Assembly (NCBI GenBank): GCA_051061015.1
Contig: JBPFEG010000046.1
Coordinates: 34,722 to 98,721 of the forward strand
From: Methylomicrobium sp051061015
GTDB taxonomy: Bacteria > Pseudomonadota > Gammaproteobacteria > Methylococcales > Methylomonadaceae
Direction: 5' to 3'
Length of the DNA stretch: 64,000 nucleotides
Shown here: one piece after another, positions 51,783 to 61,227 of the stretch
Position numbering within the stretch: position 1 is the stretch's first letter
How the letters are laid out: each line of letters begins with the position of its first letter
The notes under the pieces: model-generated
Seen by the model: only the letters and a program-made list of their open reading frames with translations
Database searches by the model: none
Told to the model about the DNA's origin: nothing
Program-made: the position numbers and the translations under genes

Positions 51783-52625
51783 TTAACGGTACAAGACCTG
51801 ATCGCAGCGCGCTGGCAGAACGGGAGCTTTCGGCGGTGGCAGTTTGTTTACAGGGGACTTTGCTTCGGCTGTAAACCACCACGCCAGTGAGGCATCGCAG
51901 CCGTCTCCGACAGGCAGTGTTTCTTGGGGCTCGCAAAATCGACTGTTCATGGGGCATTTCAGACGGATATGAAAATGGTCGTCATGCTTCCACCAGGGGC
52001 GGATTTTGCGCAGCCATTTCTGTCCGGCGTGCGTTCGGCAGAGCTCCCGCTTGATGCTGGCATTTACGAAGAGTCGATCTACTTCAGGCATTTCCGCCGT
52101 GAGTTGGAGGATTCGTTCGTTGGCTTCGGTCCATTGCCTGCTGTCGATCAGGTCGGAATGATCGCGCAATACGGAAGGCGCGCTCCAGTTTTCCCTCTCG
52201 GTATAAGCTAGTGTCCGGGTTTCGGCCTGTCTCGACAACAAGAACCAGATGTCCACATCCAGACCGTTCTGATGACTGCGGTGTCCTGTCAGTGTCGGAC
52301 CGCCGCGCGGCTGGCCCATGTCGCCGATCAGTAAAACGCCCAGATGCTGGGAGGCGACACTACGCCCCAGGGTTTCGATGAAATTTTTCAGGTCAGGGTG
52401 GCCGTAATAACGGTGCCTGGATAGGCGCATTACCTGATAGCCGATGCCGTTGGGGGGTAGTTCGACCGCGCCGCTCAGGCAACCGGCTGTATAAGAGCCG
52501 ATACTTTCAGCAAGCGGGCTAATTTCTGCGGATGTTGTGACTTTAGCCCACCGATTGGTTTCCGCCGGTAAGGAGAGGGGGCTAAGTAGTGCCAGAACTA
52601 CTAAAAATGGGGAGATCTTTTTCAT
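51783..52625 (-). CDS. mepA: Penicillin-insensitive murein endopeptidase MepA
   Basis: 280 residues with a signal peptide (about 1-21). It carries the metal-binding LAS motifs: GHRSHQNGLDVDIWF (first His and Asp) and KHDDHFHIRLKCP (last His residues). MepA cuts D-Ala-meso-DAP cross-links in periplasmic peptidoglycan. Cys pairs (AGCLSG, RFCEPQ, DGCDAS) would form disulfides, as in E. coli MepA. First gene of a two-gene unit with the 5'-nucleotidase; 298 AT-rich bases separate it from the divergent next gene. Confidence 0.93.
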   Translation of the reverse strand: MKKISPFLVVLALLSPLSLPAETNRWAKVTTSAEISPLAESIGSYTAGCLSGAVELPPNGIGYQVMRLSRHRYYGHPDLKNFIETLGRSVASQHLGVLLIGDMGQPRGGPTLTGHRSHQNGLDVDIWFLLSRQAETRTLAYTERENWSAPSVLRDHSDLIDSRQWTEANERILQLTAEMPEVDRLFVNASIKRELCRTHAGQKWLRKIRPWWKHDDHFHIRLKCPMNSRFCEPQETLPVGDGCDASLAWWFTAEAKSPVNKLPPPKAPVLPARCDQVLYR

Positions 52626-52923
52626 AAGGAAGATATATAGTGGCGCAGGCGCAGTCGAGAGCGTGAGAAACCTCCGTTTATTTTACAGATTTTGTGACGA
52701 AAATGCGTTGCAGTCTTGAGGTTCGACAGTTAATAAAATCATAATCAGCCACCTATAAAATGCTGAAATAACAGGAGTCGCGCCCAAATGACTTCTGTCT
52801 CTTGACCTTTGGTTCATCGATGATTCATGATTAAAGGTATTTAATCCCTTCTTGTCCGATTTTCTATTTCCGGCGCTTTTTGAAGCGTCTCCTGAGCTTG
52901 ATTAACAAGGAAAATTCAAACCC

Positions 52924-54075
52924 ATGACCCACAGATTTATCCCCTCAGCTGTTATTTTATTCGGCGCCATGATTCAAAACAGTTGGGCTGAGTCATTCAG
53001 TCTCCCACTGTATGCGGACTACAGCCTGATCAAAAATGCGCTGGTTTCGCAGCTTTTCACCGGCCCGGATTTGAGCGCAAATGTCTGGAAAGACCGTCAG
53101 GGTTGCAGTTTTTTGCAACTTTCCAATCCGCAGTTGGACGGACAGAATGGGCAGGTGCATTTAATCAACAATGTGCATGTCCGCTTCGGTACCGGTATGA
53201 ACGGTCAATGCATGCCGCTTTTAGAATGGAGCGGCATGCTCGAGACCTGGCAGCAGCCGACAATCAATCCACAGCAAACCGTCTTAAGTTTACCGGTCAC
53301 CCAGGCTCGCGCTTATGATCAGTCCGGAGTTCCTTTGAATATCGACCAGTTGCAGGATATATTGCGGCGTTATGCGGAGCCGCAACTGGCGAGTTTGAAA
53401 GTCGACCTGAACAAATCGCGCGGAGACATCGAGCGCAAACTGGCAGAATATCTGCCGAAAGAAAACGAGGCGGAACTGCATCAGATAATCAGTACGCTCA
53501 AATTTACCGGTGCGGCCGCAAAAGAAGAAGGGATATCAGTACAGTTGGGTTTTGATGCGTCGGTTAAGCCCTTGTCGAGCGCGCCGGCCGGTCCGCTATC
53601 AGCCGCCGAGCAGCAGCAATGGCAGGAAGCGTGGAAGGCCTGGGACGAGTTTTTCAGCAAGGCAATTCAGCAGGCGTCCTTTGATTCAAACTCAGAGCAA
53701 CTGAAAGATTCGCTGACCGAAATTCTGCTCGAAGCGCGCAGCGCCTTTCAGGCTGCAACCAAAGGCCAGCAACCGGGCGGCAAAGATCCAGTCCGGGTAT
53801 TTTTTACTGACACATGGGAACGCCTCGCGCCTGAGTTGAAGAATCTGGCCAAGCAATTGCCCGAGATTCAAGGCTTGCGTTACATGACTTTTATCGCGGC
53901 GACCGATGTGATTTATCAGCTTGAAAGTTTGGGGCGTCCGTTCGGGTTGGAAATCTCTTCCGAAGGTTTACGTAAATTGGCGCGCATTCTGATCAAAGGA
54001 CAACAGGAGAGGGCTATGTCGAACGCTCCTGAGACTGGCTGGCAATTTGATCAACGTAAGGAAGCGCAATTCTAA
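52924..54075 (+). CDS. Unknown exported protein upstream of the ter module
   Basis: 383 residues, no family recognised. A signal peptide ends near NSWAES. The N-terminal half is beta-rich (VHLINNVHVRFGTGMNGQC) with two Cys at about 61 and 98 that could pair; the centre has helical charged segments, including VDLNKSRGDIERKLAEYLP. It has a normal codon pattern and a plausible start. It lies 197 bases before the first TerD gene, with a separate promoter in between, so membership in that module is uncertain. Confidence 0.65.
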   Translation: MTHRFIPSAVILFGAMIQNSWAESFSLPLYADYSLIKNALVSQLFTGPDLSANVWKDRQGCSFLQLSNPQLDGQNGQVHLINNVHVRFGTGMNGQCMPLLEWSGMLETWQQPTINPQQTVLSLPVTQARAYDQSGVPLNIDQLQDILRRYAEPQLASLKVDLNKSRGDIERKLAEYLPKENEAELHQIISTLKFTGAAAKEEGISVQLGFDASVKPLSSAPAGPLSAAEQQQWQEAWKAWDEFFSKAIQQASFDSNSEQLKDSLTEILLEARSAFQAATKGQQPGGKDPVRVFFTDTWERLAPELKNLAKQLPEIQGLRYMTFIAATDVIYQLESLGRPFGLEISSEGLRKLARILIKGQQERAMSNAPETGWQFDQRKEAQF

Positions 54076-54179
54076 ACGGATTTGTTGGCGACACAGAATG
54101 ATGAGTCATGGGGTTTATCTGCGGCTTGTATGTAAATAACTGATATTTCATACAAAGAGATTTTTTCCTTCAGGAATTT

Positions 54180-54208
54180 TTGTGAACTTCGTAATATTCT
54201 TCTATCCT
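54180..54208 (+). promoter_or_regulatory. Candidate sigma-70 promoter of the ter module
   Basis: TTGTGA, 17 bases, TATCCT; 64 bases before the first TerD start. A fair but not strong match; judged by eye only. Confidence 0.35.
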
Positions 54209-54272
54209 ATACGGATTGGCATGTCGAAAATCACGCGAAGATTCAATCCATAATGCTTCGAGGAGGATAATC

Positions 54273-54848
54273 ATGGGAATTTCCCTGAGTAAAGGCGGTA
54301 ATATCAGCTTGTCCAAGACTGACCCTACGCTAAAAAATGTGCTGGTCGGCCTGGGCTGGGATGTACGAGCGACTGACGGCGCAGACTATGATCTGGATGC
54401 GAGTGCGTTCATGGTCAAGGAAGACGGCAAGGTGCGTTCCGACAGCGATTTCATTTTTTATAATCAAACCAAATCGACTTGCGGCTCGGTCGAACATACC
54501 GGCGATAACCGGACCGGCGCAGGCGATGGCGACGACGAGACGGTCGTTGTGCTGCTCGACAAGGTGCCTGCCGATGTTCAGCGTGTCGCTTTTACCGTAA
54601 CAATACATGACGCCGAGGCGCGCAAGCAGAATTTCGGTCAGGTGGCTCGCGCTTATGTCAGGATCGTGAACAAAGAGACAAACGTTGAAGTCGCGCGTTA
54701 CGATTTAAGCGAAGATGCCTCGATCGAAACCGCGATGATTTTCGGCGAAATCTACCGCCACGGCGGCGAATGGAAATTCCGCGCCGTAGGCCAGGGCTAT
54801 GCCGGCGGTCTGGCCGCTTTGGCCCGGCAGTACGGCATTAACGTTTAA
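54273..54848 (+). CDS. terD: TerD-family protein (first)
   Basis: 191 residues from the ATG at 54273, which has GAGGAGGATAATC directly before it; the in-frame ATG at 54216 has no ribosome site. Complete TerD fold: ISLSKGGNISLSK, LVGLGWDVRAT, the Ca2+-binding YDLDASAF and GAGDGDDE, and ARYDLSEDASIETAMIFGE near the end. TerD proteins bind Ca2+ and act in tellurite, phage and stress responses in the cytosol or at the membrane. First gene of the module; its relation to TerD or TerE proper is interchangeable. Confidence 0.93.
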   Translation: MGISLSKGGNISLSKTDPTLKNVLVGLGWDVRATDGADYDLDASAFMVKEDGKVRSDSDFIFYNQTKSTCGSVEHTGDNRTGAGDGDDETVVVLLDKVPADVQRVAFTVTIHDAEARKQNFGQVARAYVRIVNKETNVEVARYDLSEDASIETAMIFGEIYRHGGEWKFRAVGQGYAGGLAALARQYGINV

Positions 54849-54893
54849 ACGGCAACTTTAAAAAACAACCTCAATAAATAACAGGAGCATTAG

Positions 54894-55469
54894 ATGGCGA
54901 TTTCACTGAGCAAAGGCGGTAATGTCAATTTGAGTAAGGAAGCCCCCGGCCTAAATAAAATTCTGGTCGGCTTGGGCTGGGATGCACGCGCGACCGATGG
55001 CGCGGCATTCGACCTCGACGCCAGCGCTTTTCTGGTCAAAATGGACGGCAAAGTCCGGTCGGACAATGATTTTTGCTTCTATAACAACAAATCAGTTGCG
55101 GACGGCGCGGTCGCGCACGCCGGCGACAATTTGACCGGCGCCGGCGAGGGCGACGATGAAGTGGTCAAGGTCGAATTGAGCAGAATTCCGGCCGATCTGG
55201 ATAAAGTGGTCTTTGCGGTCACAATTCATGAAGCCGAGTCGCGCAAACAAAATTTCGGCCAGGTCAGCCGCGCCTATATCCGTATCGTAAACGAAGAAGG
55301 CGGACAGGAAATCGCACGCTATGATCTCAGCGAAGACGCCTCGATCGAGACCGCGATGATCTTCGGCGAAATCTACCGCGTCGGCTCCGACTGGAAATTC
55401 AAAGCGGTCGGTCAAGGTTATGCCGGTGGTCTTGGACCGTTGGCGTCTTCATTCGGCGTGAACGTGTAA
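54894..55469 (+). CDS. terE: TerD-family protein (second)
   Basis: 191 residues, closely similar to its upstream neighbour (same ISLSKGGNVNLSK start, FDLDASAF, GAGEGDDE, YDLSEDASIETAMIFGE), so a tandem duplication. Acidic Ca2+ ligands are kept. The 45-base gap carries a good ribosome site (ACAGGAGCATTAG). The terE name is by convention for the second member; the sequences do not distinguish terD from terE. Confidence 0.9.
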   Translation: MAISLSKGGNVNLSKEAPGLNKILVGLGWDARATDGAAFDLDASAFLVKMDGKVRSDNDFCFYNNKSVADGAVAHAGDNLTGAGEGDDEVVKVELSRIPADLDKVVFAVTIHEAESRKQNFGQVSRAYIRIVNEEGGQEIARYDLSEDASIETAMIFGEIYRVGSDWKFKAVGQGYAGGLGPLASSFGVNV

Positions 55470-55477
55470 GGATAGTT

Positions 55478-56071
55478 ATGGGCATCAGTTTACAAAAAGG
55501 CCAGAAAATCTCGCTGAACAAGGAAGCGGGCGGTGCATTGAACAAAGTGATCATGGGGCTGGGCTGGGATGCAAAAAAAGCCGGCGGGGGTCTGCTGAAA
55601 GGCATGTTCGGCGGCGGAGGCGCTGCCTCGATCGATCTCGATGCATCCTGCGTGCTGTTCGACGAACAAAAGAAGATCGTTGATACGGTCTGGTTCAGGC
55701 AATTGAAAAGCAAGGACGGCAGCGTCGTGCACACGGGCGACAACCGCACCGGCGCCGGCGATGGCGACGACGAACAGATCATTGTCGATTTGAACAAGGT
55801 GCCCGCCAACGTCAAATCGCTGGTGTTCACGGTCAATTCGTTCACGAATCAGACATTCGATCAGGTCGAAAACGCGTATTGCCGTCTGGTCGACAGCAGT
55901 ACTAACAAGGAAATCGCCCGCTACACGCTCAGTGCCCAAGGTTCGCATACCGCGCAGATCATGGCGAAAGTTTACCGTCACGAAGGTGAGTGGAAGATGC
56001 ATGCGATCGGCGAAAACGGCCATGGCCGCACGATTGACAGCCTGCTGCCGCAAATCACAGCGAATCTGTAA
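55478..56071 (+). CDS. TerD-family protein (third, TerZ-like)
   Basis: 197 residues, more divergent. After GLGWDAKK it has a Gly-rich insertion (GGGLLKGMFGGGG) before IDLDASCV; acidic motif GAGDGDDE is kept. The C-terminal half is shorter in the YDLSEDAS region (RYTLSAQGSHTAQIMAK). The insertion resembles that of TerZ/YceC-type members. Eight bases from the second gene and six from the ATP-grasp gene, so co-transcription with the biosynthetic genes is clear. Confidence 0.88.
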   Translation: MGISLQKGQKISLNKEAGGALNKVIMGLGWDAKKAGGGLLKGMFGGGGAASIDLDASCVLFDEQKKIVDTVWFRQLKSKDGSVVHTGDNRTGAGDGDDEQIIVDLNKVPANVKSLVFTVNSFTNQTFDQVENAYCRLVDSSTNKEIARYTLSAQGSHTAQIMAKVYRHEGEWKMHAIGENGHGRTIDSLLPQITANL

Positions 56072-56077
56072 GGCGGC

Positions 56078-57109
56078 ATGCGCATCTGGTTCAACAAGAC
56101 GTTTTCGACGATCGGCGCGGTATTCAGGCAGCTGAAGGCCGGCTATCCGAACGGCGAGGTCACGATCGTCTGTACGCATTCGCATCGGACCGCGACCGCC
56201 TTTCTGGCGGCCGACGAAGCCTATCTGGAACCCACCGAGTTACATGGACAGGATTATATCGACTGGTGCCTCGACTTTTGTCGCGAGCACCGTATCGAGC
56301 TGTTCTGGCCGGGCAAGGAAGCTGGACTGGCCTGTAAAAATCGGGAGCAGTTCGAATCGGCCGGCATCAGCCTGATGTCGGCGGCCGATTACGACACCCT
56401 GACTTTACTGCATAACAAGGCGCATTTTTACACCCATTTGCCTAAAGAAGTCGCATTGGCGATGGATTTCGTGGTGGTTAACGATGCCGAGGCCTTCGAT
56501 CAGGCGGTCGAGGTGCTGTCGTCAAAACATACTCGCCTGTGCGTAAAGCCTGCCGTTTCGGTTTACGGCCTCGGTTTTCGGATCCTGGACCGGGAGCGAG
56601 ACAGCATCAGCCATCTGCTAAAGGGTGTCGAATACCAGATTCCGTTGCGGGAGTTGCGCGACGGCATGCGGCGTACCCCGCATTTCGATACCTTGCTGGT
56701 GATGGAGCATCTGGGCGGCCCCGAATGGAGCGTCGATTGTGCTGCTCGGCAAGGCGAGCTGCTGTGCGCGATCCAACGCAAGAAATCGCCGTTGGCGGGT
56801 CATGGCCAGTCGATCGATAACGATCCCGACATCGCCGGAATGACCGAGCGTTTGATCAGGCATTACCGTCTGAATGGCCTGGTGAATATCCAATACAAGG
56901 AAGGCGAATCGGGTCCTCGCCTGCTAGAGATCAATCCGCGTCCTTCCGGCGGTTTCGGGATGGCCTGTCTCGCCGGGGCGAACCTCGCTAAGATCGCCCT
57001 CGAAGGTTTCAAAGGTGAAACGCCGCAGATACCATCCTTGCGTTATGGGTTGAAAATCAGCGAGATCAATACCCCGGTCATTTTACTCGATGATGCTTGT
57101 GTTGCCTGA
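56078..57109 (+). CDS. ATP-grasp ligase of the ter module
   Basis: 343 residues, ATP-grasp fold. The N-terminal domain is Rossmann-like (MRIWFNKTFSTIGAVF), the central part has AALKPAVSVYGLGF-like segment (CVKPAVSVYGLGF), and the metal-binding end LLEINPRPSGGFGMA holds the Glu and Asn that bind Mg-ATP. Such enzymes join a carboxylate to an amine or thiol. In ter gene neighbourhoods an ATP-grasp member has been proposed to act in making a nucleoside-like metabolite (Anantharaman, Iyer and Aravind). The substrate is not known. Confidence 0.85.
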   Translation: MRIWFNKTFSTIGAVFRQLKAGYPNGEVTIVCTHSHRTATAFLAADEAYLEPTELHGQDYIDWCLDFCREHRIELFWPGKEAGLACKNREQFESAGISLMSAADYDTLTLLHNKAHFYTHLPKEVALAMDFVVVNDAEAFDQAVEVLSSKHTRLCVKPAVSVYGLGFRILDRERDSISHLLKGVEYQIPLRELRDGMRRTPHFDTLLVMEHLGGPEWSVDCAARQGELLCAIQRKKSPLAGHGQSIDNDPDIAGMTERLIRHYRLNGLVNIQYKEGESGPRLLEINPRPSGGFGMACLAGANLAKIALEGFKGETPQIPSLRYGLKISEINTPVILLDDACVA

Positions 57110-57235
57110 CGTGTTTGTATCATCAACCTGCAAAACTTCTTCGATAATCTTACGGACATGCTTAAGCCGCTCATAGTATGCAACGCTTTTGCTCTGTAAG
57201 TTGATCGCGTGTATTTCTGCATTCGTTATTCCCTA

Positions 57236-58426
57236 ATGACCAAAACTCTTTCCATTCCGCTCGCTACCGGCGTTCTGCATCTTGACATCAAGCCGGGCCG
57301 CGTGCCGATTCAGCGTTTACTCGGTTTTGCCTCGCGGATCGGCAGCAAGCGCAAGTTCCTGCTGGTCAGCAAGGTGCTCGGCAAGCATTATCCGGTCAGT
57401 CCGCTGCTGATGAGTTGGTCTTACCGTGCGTTGGCGCGATCAGTACTCAACAGCGGAGTAGGGCTAAGCGCGCTCTGGATCGGGATGGCCGAAACCGCGA
57501 CCGGCCTCGGCTACGGCGTTTTTGAGGCGAGTTGCCGGGAAGGCACCGAGAACAGCCTGTTCATGCAGACTACGCGCTACCACCTGGACGGCCTGCGTCG
57601 TCTCGAATTCGACGAGGCGCACAGTCATGCGACCGATTTTTTTCTGTATTATCCGACCGAAACGCAAGCATTGACGCTCTTCTGCAACGCGGAATCGCTG
57701 GTGCTGATTGACGACGAAATCAGCACCGGACGCACGTTTTTGCGGCTGATTCAGGCTTATCAATCGGTCAATCCCAGGCTGCGCAAAGTGTTTGTCGTCA
57801 GCCTGGTCAATTTCGCCAGTCCGGAAGATCGGGCAAAACTTGAGTCACAGGCCGACGTGCCGGTCGAATGGGTGGCGCTGCGCAAGGGCCGTATGCGTTT
57901 TGAAGGCGGCATTGACGAGGCTTTGCCTCCGGCGTCGGTCAATGTGATCGGCAACGGCCGCTGCAAGAGGCATCTGTTGGCTTGGCCCGGCCGTTTGGGG
58001 ATCAAGGCGCCGGTAATCCTGGCGGAGGACGATATTTCGACATTGCGGACGTGGTTAAATCCAACCGATTCGCGTCCACTACTGGTGCTGGGCACCGGCG
58101 AATGCAATGCGCCGGCTTATTTGCTCGGACGCGAACTGGAACGCCGAGGTTACCGGGTCAAGGTGCAAAGTACGACCCGTTCGCCGATTCAGCCGGGCAA
58201 CGATATTGCCTCAGTCAGCCGTTTTAAAGACAACTATGACGACGATATCGACAATTTTATTTATAACGTGAATCCCGATGTCTACCAGGCGATCATACTC
58301 TGCTATGAAACTCCGCTGAACGAACCCCTCCAAGAACGCCTCGATGCCTGGCACGCGATCGGCGTCCGTATCGCTATCGATCCCTCGACCGGACATGCAA
58401 AATTATATTTTTCTCGATCTGGATGA
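57236..58426 (+). CDS. Phosphoribosyltransferase with C-terminal TRSP domain
   Basis: 396 residues from the ATG at 57236; a GTG at 57209 is possible. The PRPP-binding loop is VLIDDEISTGRTF at about 158-170, with MAETATGLGYGVFEA upstream as in orotate-type phosphoribosyltransferases. The C-terminal part carries VLGTGECNAPAYLLGRELE and STTRSPIQPG, the TRSP signature that names this domain in ter-linked phosphoribosyltransferases. Predicted to put ribose-phosphate on a base-like acceptor. The HAD gene begins inside its last 32 bases. Confidence 0.85.
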   Translation: MTKTLSIPLATGVLHLDIKPGRVPIQRLLGFASRIGSKRKFLLVSKVLGKHYPVSPLLMSWSYRALARSVLNSGVGLSALWIGMAETATGLGYGVFEASCREGTENSLFMQTTRYHLDGLRRLEFDEAHSHATDFFLYYPTETQALTLFCNAESLVLIDDEISTGRTFLRLIQAYQSVNPRLRKVFVVSLVNFASPEDRAKLESQADVPVEWVALRKGRMRFEGGIDEALPPASVNVIGNGRCKRHLLAWPGRLGIKAPVILAEDDISTLRTWLNPTDSRPLLVLGTGECNAPAYLLGRELERRGYRVKVQSTTRSPIQPGNDIASVSRFKDNYDDDIDNFIYNVNPDVYQAIILCYETPLNEPLQERLDAWHAIGVRIAIDPSTGHAKLYFSRSG

Positions 58427-59153
58427 TACTCTGTTCCAGACCTTGCGCAAGTGCGAGCATGGAGCCGACGATCCGGCGCTGGAAGTCCGCGCTTTTTTGC
58501 CGGACGGCACCCCGAACTCGTTTGCGACGCGCAAGCAACAATGGCTCTGGCAGTGGTTTCAGAAGGATTTTAAAATCGTGCCGGTCACCGCGCGCGACGC
58601 GGGCGCTTTCGGACGCGTGAGTCTGCCGTTTCGAGAGGAGGCCGTACTGAATCACGGCGCGGTGATCCTGGATAAAAGTCGTCATGTCGACAAGTCCTGG
58701 ATGGAAAGGATGCAGGATCTTTTGCCCGGCTATTATCAAAAACTGTGGGCGCTCTGGGAAGAGGTGCAAGCCTATGCCGATCGTCACGAAGGCTACAAGC
58801 TACGCCTGGTTCGCGATTTCGGGATCGACTGGTTCGGCGTCGTGAAACACCAACCGGGCCTCGAATCGCCTTTACAAAGGCTGCTCGATGAAGTCGTCAA
58901 ACCGCATCCTTTTATACAGGACGGCAGTCTATATACGCATTTGAACGGCAATAATCTGGCGATTTTACCGAAAATCATCAATAAGGAGGATGCGGTGCGG
59001 TATTTGCTCGACCGTTACCGACAGGTGCATCCGGACATTCTGACCTTCGGTGCAGGTGACAGCCGGACCGATGCGCCGTTCCTGGCCCTCTGCGATTATG
59101 CGTTGATTCCGAAGAATACGCAGTTGTTCCGGACGCTTGCCGAGGTGCAATGA
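58395..59153 (+). CDS. HAD-superfamily phosphatase of the ter module
   Basis: 252 residues from the ATG at 58395 (the in-frame ATG at 58344 would lie deeper in the PRTase gene and adds 17 residues without family character). Motif I FLDLDDTLFQT, the Thr of motif II in VTARDAGAF, and motif IV GAGDSRTDAPFL show a Cof-type HAD phosphatase. In this setting it probably removes a phosphate from the ribosyl product of the neighbouring enzymes. It overlaps the upstream gene by 32 bases, and the StiP-type gene follows after one base. Confidence 0.87.
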   Translation: MQNYIFLDLDDTLFQTLRKCEHGADDPALEVRAFLPDGTPNSFATRKQQWLWQWFQKDFKIVPVTARDAGAFGRVSLPFREEAVLNHGAVILDKSRHVDKSWMERMQDLLPGYYQKLWALWEEVQAYADRHEGYKLRLVRDFGIDWFGVVKHQPGLESPLQRLLDEVVKPHPFIQDGSLYTHLNGNNLAILPKIINKEDAVRYLLDRYRQVHPDILTFGAGDSRTDAPFLALCDYALIPKNTQLFRTLAEVQ

Positions 59154-59154
59154 G

Positions 59155-60246
59155 ATGAGCGCCCCGTTTACAGGCAGTTATTCGGCGAACGATGTCGAAT
59201 TTTTACTGACCCCGATCGAGATGGAAGACACGCCGGTTGCGGTCAAGGAAGCGCTGATTCAGTCCGGCCAGCGCCATTATTCGGAAATGCTGACGTATGA
59301 ATCGCTGCCTTCCGAAGCCTATCTGCAATTGTTTCATGATGCGCTGGTATTGAATGGCCCGTGCATGGCTGAACATCTGCTGGCGCTCGCCCAACGGATC
59401 GCCCGGTTGCGTAAGGGACCGATCACGCTGGTATCGCTTGCGCGTGCGGGCACGCCGGTCGGCGTATTGCTGAAGCATATCCTGCAGCGTTACTTCGACC
59501 GCAAAGCCGCACATTATTCGATTTCGATCCTGCGCGACAAAGGCATCGATCAAAATGCGTTACATTACATTTTGCAGCGCCATCCGCCGGAATCCCTGGT
59601 TTTTGTAGATGGCTGGACCGGCAAGGGCGTGATCTCCGGTCAATTGGCGACCAGCCTGGATGATTTCGCCGCCTCCGACGATGTCCGTATTCCGGCCGAT
59701 TTATTTGTCTTGACCGACCTGTCCGGGTCGGCCGCCGTTACGGCGTCAAACGAGGATTATCTGATACCGTCCTGCGTGTTGAACGCAACCGTCTCCGGAC
59801 TGATCAGCCGATCGATCTGGCGGAAAGGGTTGTCCGACTCGGCGGATTTTCATGGTTGTGTGTATTATAAGGAATACGAACCGCATGATTTGTCGCGTTT
59901 TTTTATCGATGCGATGCTGAACCATACGGAAGAAGTCTACCGGGAGCGGGGTATTACGGAACCTGAAATGCCGCTCGATCGTAAGACTCTGAACGCCCTA
60001 TCGCTCGATTTTTTGAAAGCTGTTGCTCAACAATATCGCTTAAGCCATTATAATTACATTAAACCGGGGATTGGTGAAGCGACTCGTGCATTGTTAAGGC
60101 GCGAAGCTGGGCGTTTGCTGCTCAGAGATGCGGATTCGGAAGCGACCCGGCATTTGCTGTGGCTGGCTGAGTCGAAATCGATACCGATCGAAATGCGCCA
60201 GGACTTACCCTATCGTGCGGCCGCATTAATTAAAGAGATTAAATGA
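59155..60246 (+). CDS. StiP-type protein with phosphoribosyltransferase-like fold
   Basis: 363 residues starting at the ATG at 59155 (GAGGTGCAATGAG before it). The N-terminal region has MLTYESLPSEAYLQLFHDAL, VSLARAGTPVGVLLKHIL and the loop VFVDGWTGKGVISGQLA, which fits the PRTase_1/StiP family; the C-terminal region may be a PELOTA-like RNA-binding domain as described for this family, but I cannot confirm that here. Databases also label it cysteine protease StiP, a name I would not rely on. The stop overlaps the CitE-like gene by four bases. Confidence 0.82.
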   Translation: MSAPFTGSYSANDVEFLLTPIEMEDTPVAVKEALIQSGQRHYSEMLTYESLPSEAYLQLFHDALVLNGPCMAEHLLALAQRIARLRKGPITLVSLARAGTPVGVLLKHILQRYFDRKAAHYSISILRDKGIDQNALHYILQRHPPESLVFVDGWTGKGVISGQLATSLDDFAASDDVRIPADLFVLTDLSGSAAVTASNEDYLIPSCVLNATVSGLISRSIWRKGLSDSADFHGCVYYKEYEPHDLSRFFIDAMLNHTEEVYRERGITEPEMPLDRKTLNALSLDFLKAVAQQYRLSHYNYIKPGIGEATRALLRREAGRLLLRDADSEATRHLLWLAESKSIPIEMRQDLPYRAAALIKEIK

Positions 60247-61196
60247 ATCAGACTTCCGCTGTTTCCGAACCAGACCGACCGTTTTCACCGTGGCAATTGG
60301 GCGCTCCGTTGTATATGCCCGCCCACCGGCTGGATCTTCGTGACATTGCGAACGGCGATAAATTGCCGCTGCTGCGCTCGATGATCTTTTGCACCGAAGA
60401 CGCAGTATTGAAATATGAGGTTGAAAGCTGCATCCGTCATTTAGGCTTGTGCATGCAGGGCTTTAGGGAAACCAAACAGCGTTTCCGCTTCATCCGTGCG
60501 CGTAATCCCGAAATTCTTTCGCGATTGCTGGACTTGCCGCATATCGAACGGATTGATGGCTTCGTTTTACCGAAGTTCACGATCGACAATTTTTCCGCTT
60601 ACCTCGATCAGCTGCAGGGCACATCTTTCCGAGTGATGCCGACCCTCGAAACCCGGGAGGTGTTCGATGCCGAGGCGATGCGCGAACTCCGCCAGGCTCT
60701 GCTTCAGTACGGCGTGGAAGAGCGTATTTTGATGCTCCGAATCGGCGGCAATGATTTGATGAATCTGTTGGGCATTCGCCGGCCTCGGTATATGACCCTG
60801 TATCAAACGCCTTTGGGGCATGTAATCGCACAATTGGTCACCCAGTTTAGGCCTTACGGGTTTGCGTTGTCAGCGCCGGTATTCGAATATCTTGATGATC
60901 CGGAAACCCTGCAACTGGAGATCCGGCAGGATTTGGCGCATGGCCTGGTCGGCAAGACTGCGATTCATCCTGATCAGGTGTCAGCGATCGAAGAGGCGTA
61001 CCGTGTTGAGCGGACCGATTATGAAATGGCCGTGTCGATATACGACAGTGCCGCGCCGGCCGTTTTCAAGATGCACGATGCGATGTGCGAAATCGCGACT
61101 CACAGGCACTGGAGCCGTGAGATCATTACCCGACATGCCTGCTATGGCAATCGGGAACGGGTGTCGCTGACGGATTATAAAGAAGTCCACAATTAA
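60243..61196 (+). CDS. CitE/HpcH-like lyase of the ter module
   Basis: 317 residues of the TIM-barrel HpcH/CitE lyase group, distant from malyl-CoA lyase elsewhere in this window. ALKYEVESCIRHL-like segment (CTEDAVLKYEVESCI), LPKFTIDNFSAYLDQL, RIGGNDLMNLLGIRRPR and the family's KTAIHPDQVSAIEEAY are visible. In ter modules this C-C bond lyase is the last biosynthetic gene. It could add or remove a two- or three-carbon unit. Start is the ATGA overlap with the StiP-type gene. Confidence 0.85.
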   Translation: MNQTSAVSEPDRPFSPWQLGAPLYMPAHRLDLRDIANGDKLPLLRSMIFCTEDAVLKYEVESCIRHLGLCMQGFRETKQRFRFIRARNPEILSRLLDLPHIERIDGFVLPKFTIDNFSAYLDQLQGTSFRVMPTLETREVFDAEAMRELRQALLQYGVEERILMLRIGGNDLMNLLGIRRPRYMTLYQTPLGHVIAQLVTQFRPYGFALSAPVFEYLDDPETLQLEIRQDLAHGLVGKTAIHPDQVSAIEEAYRVERTDYEMAVSIYDSAAPAVFKMHDAMCEIATHRHWSREIITRHACYGNRERVSLTDYKEVHN

Positions 61197-61227
61197 TCAA
61201 TTACAATTCACCGGGGGAGGGTGCGCG

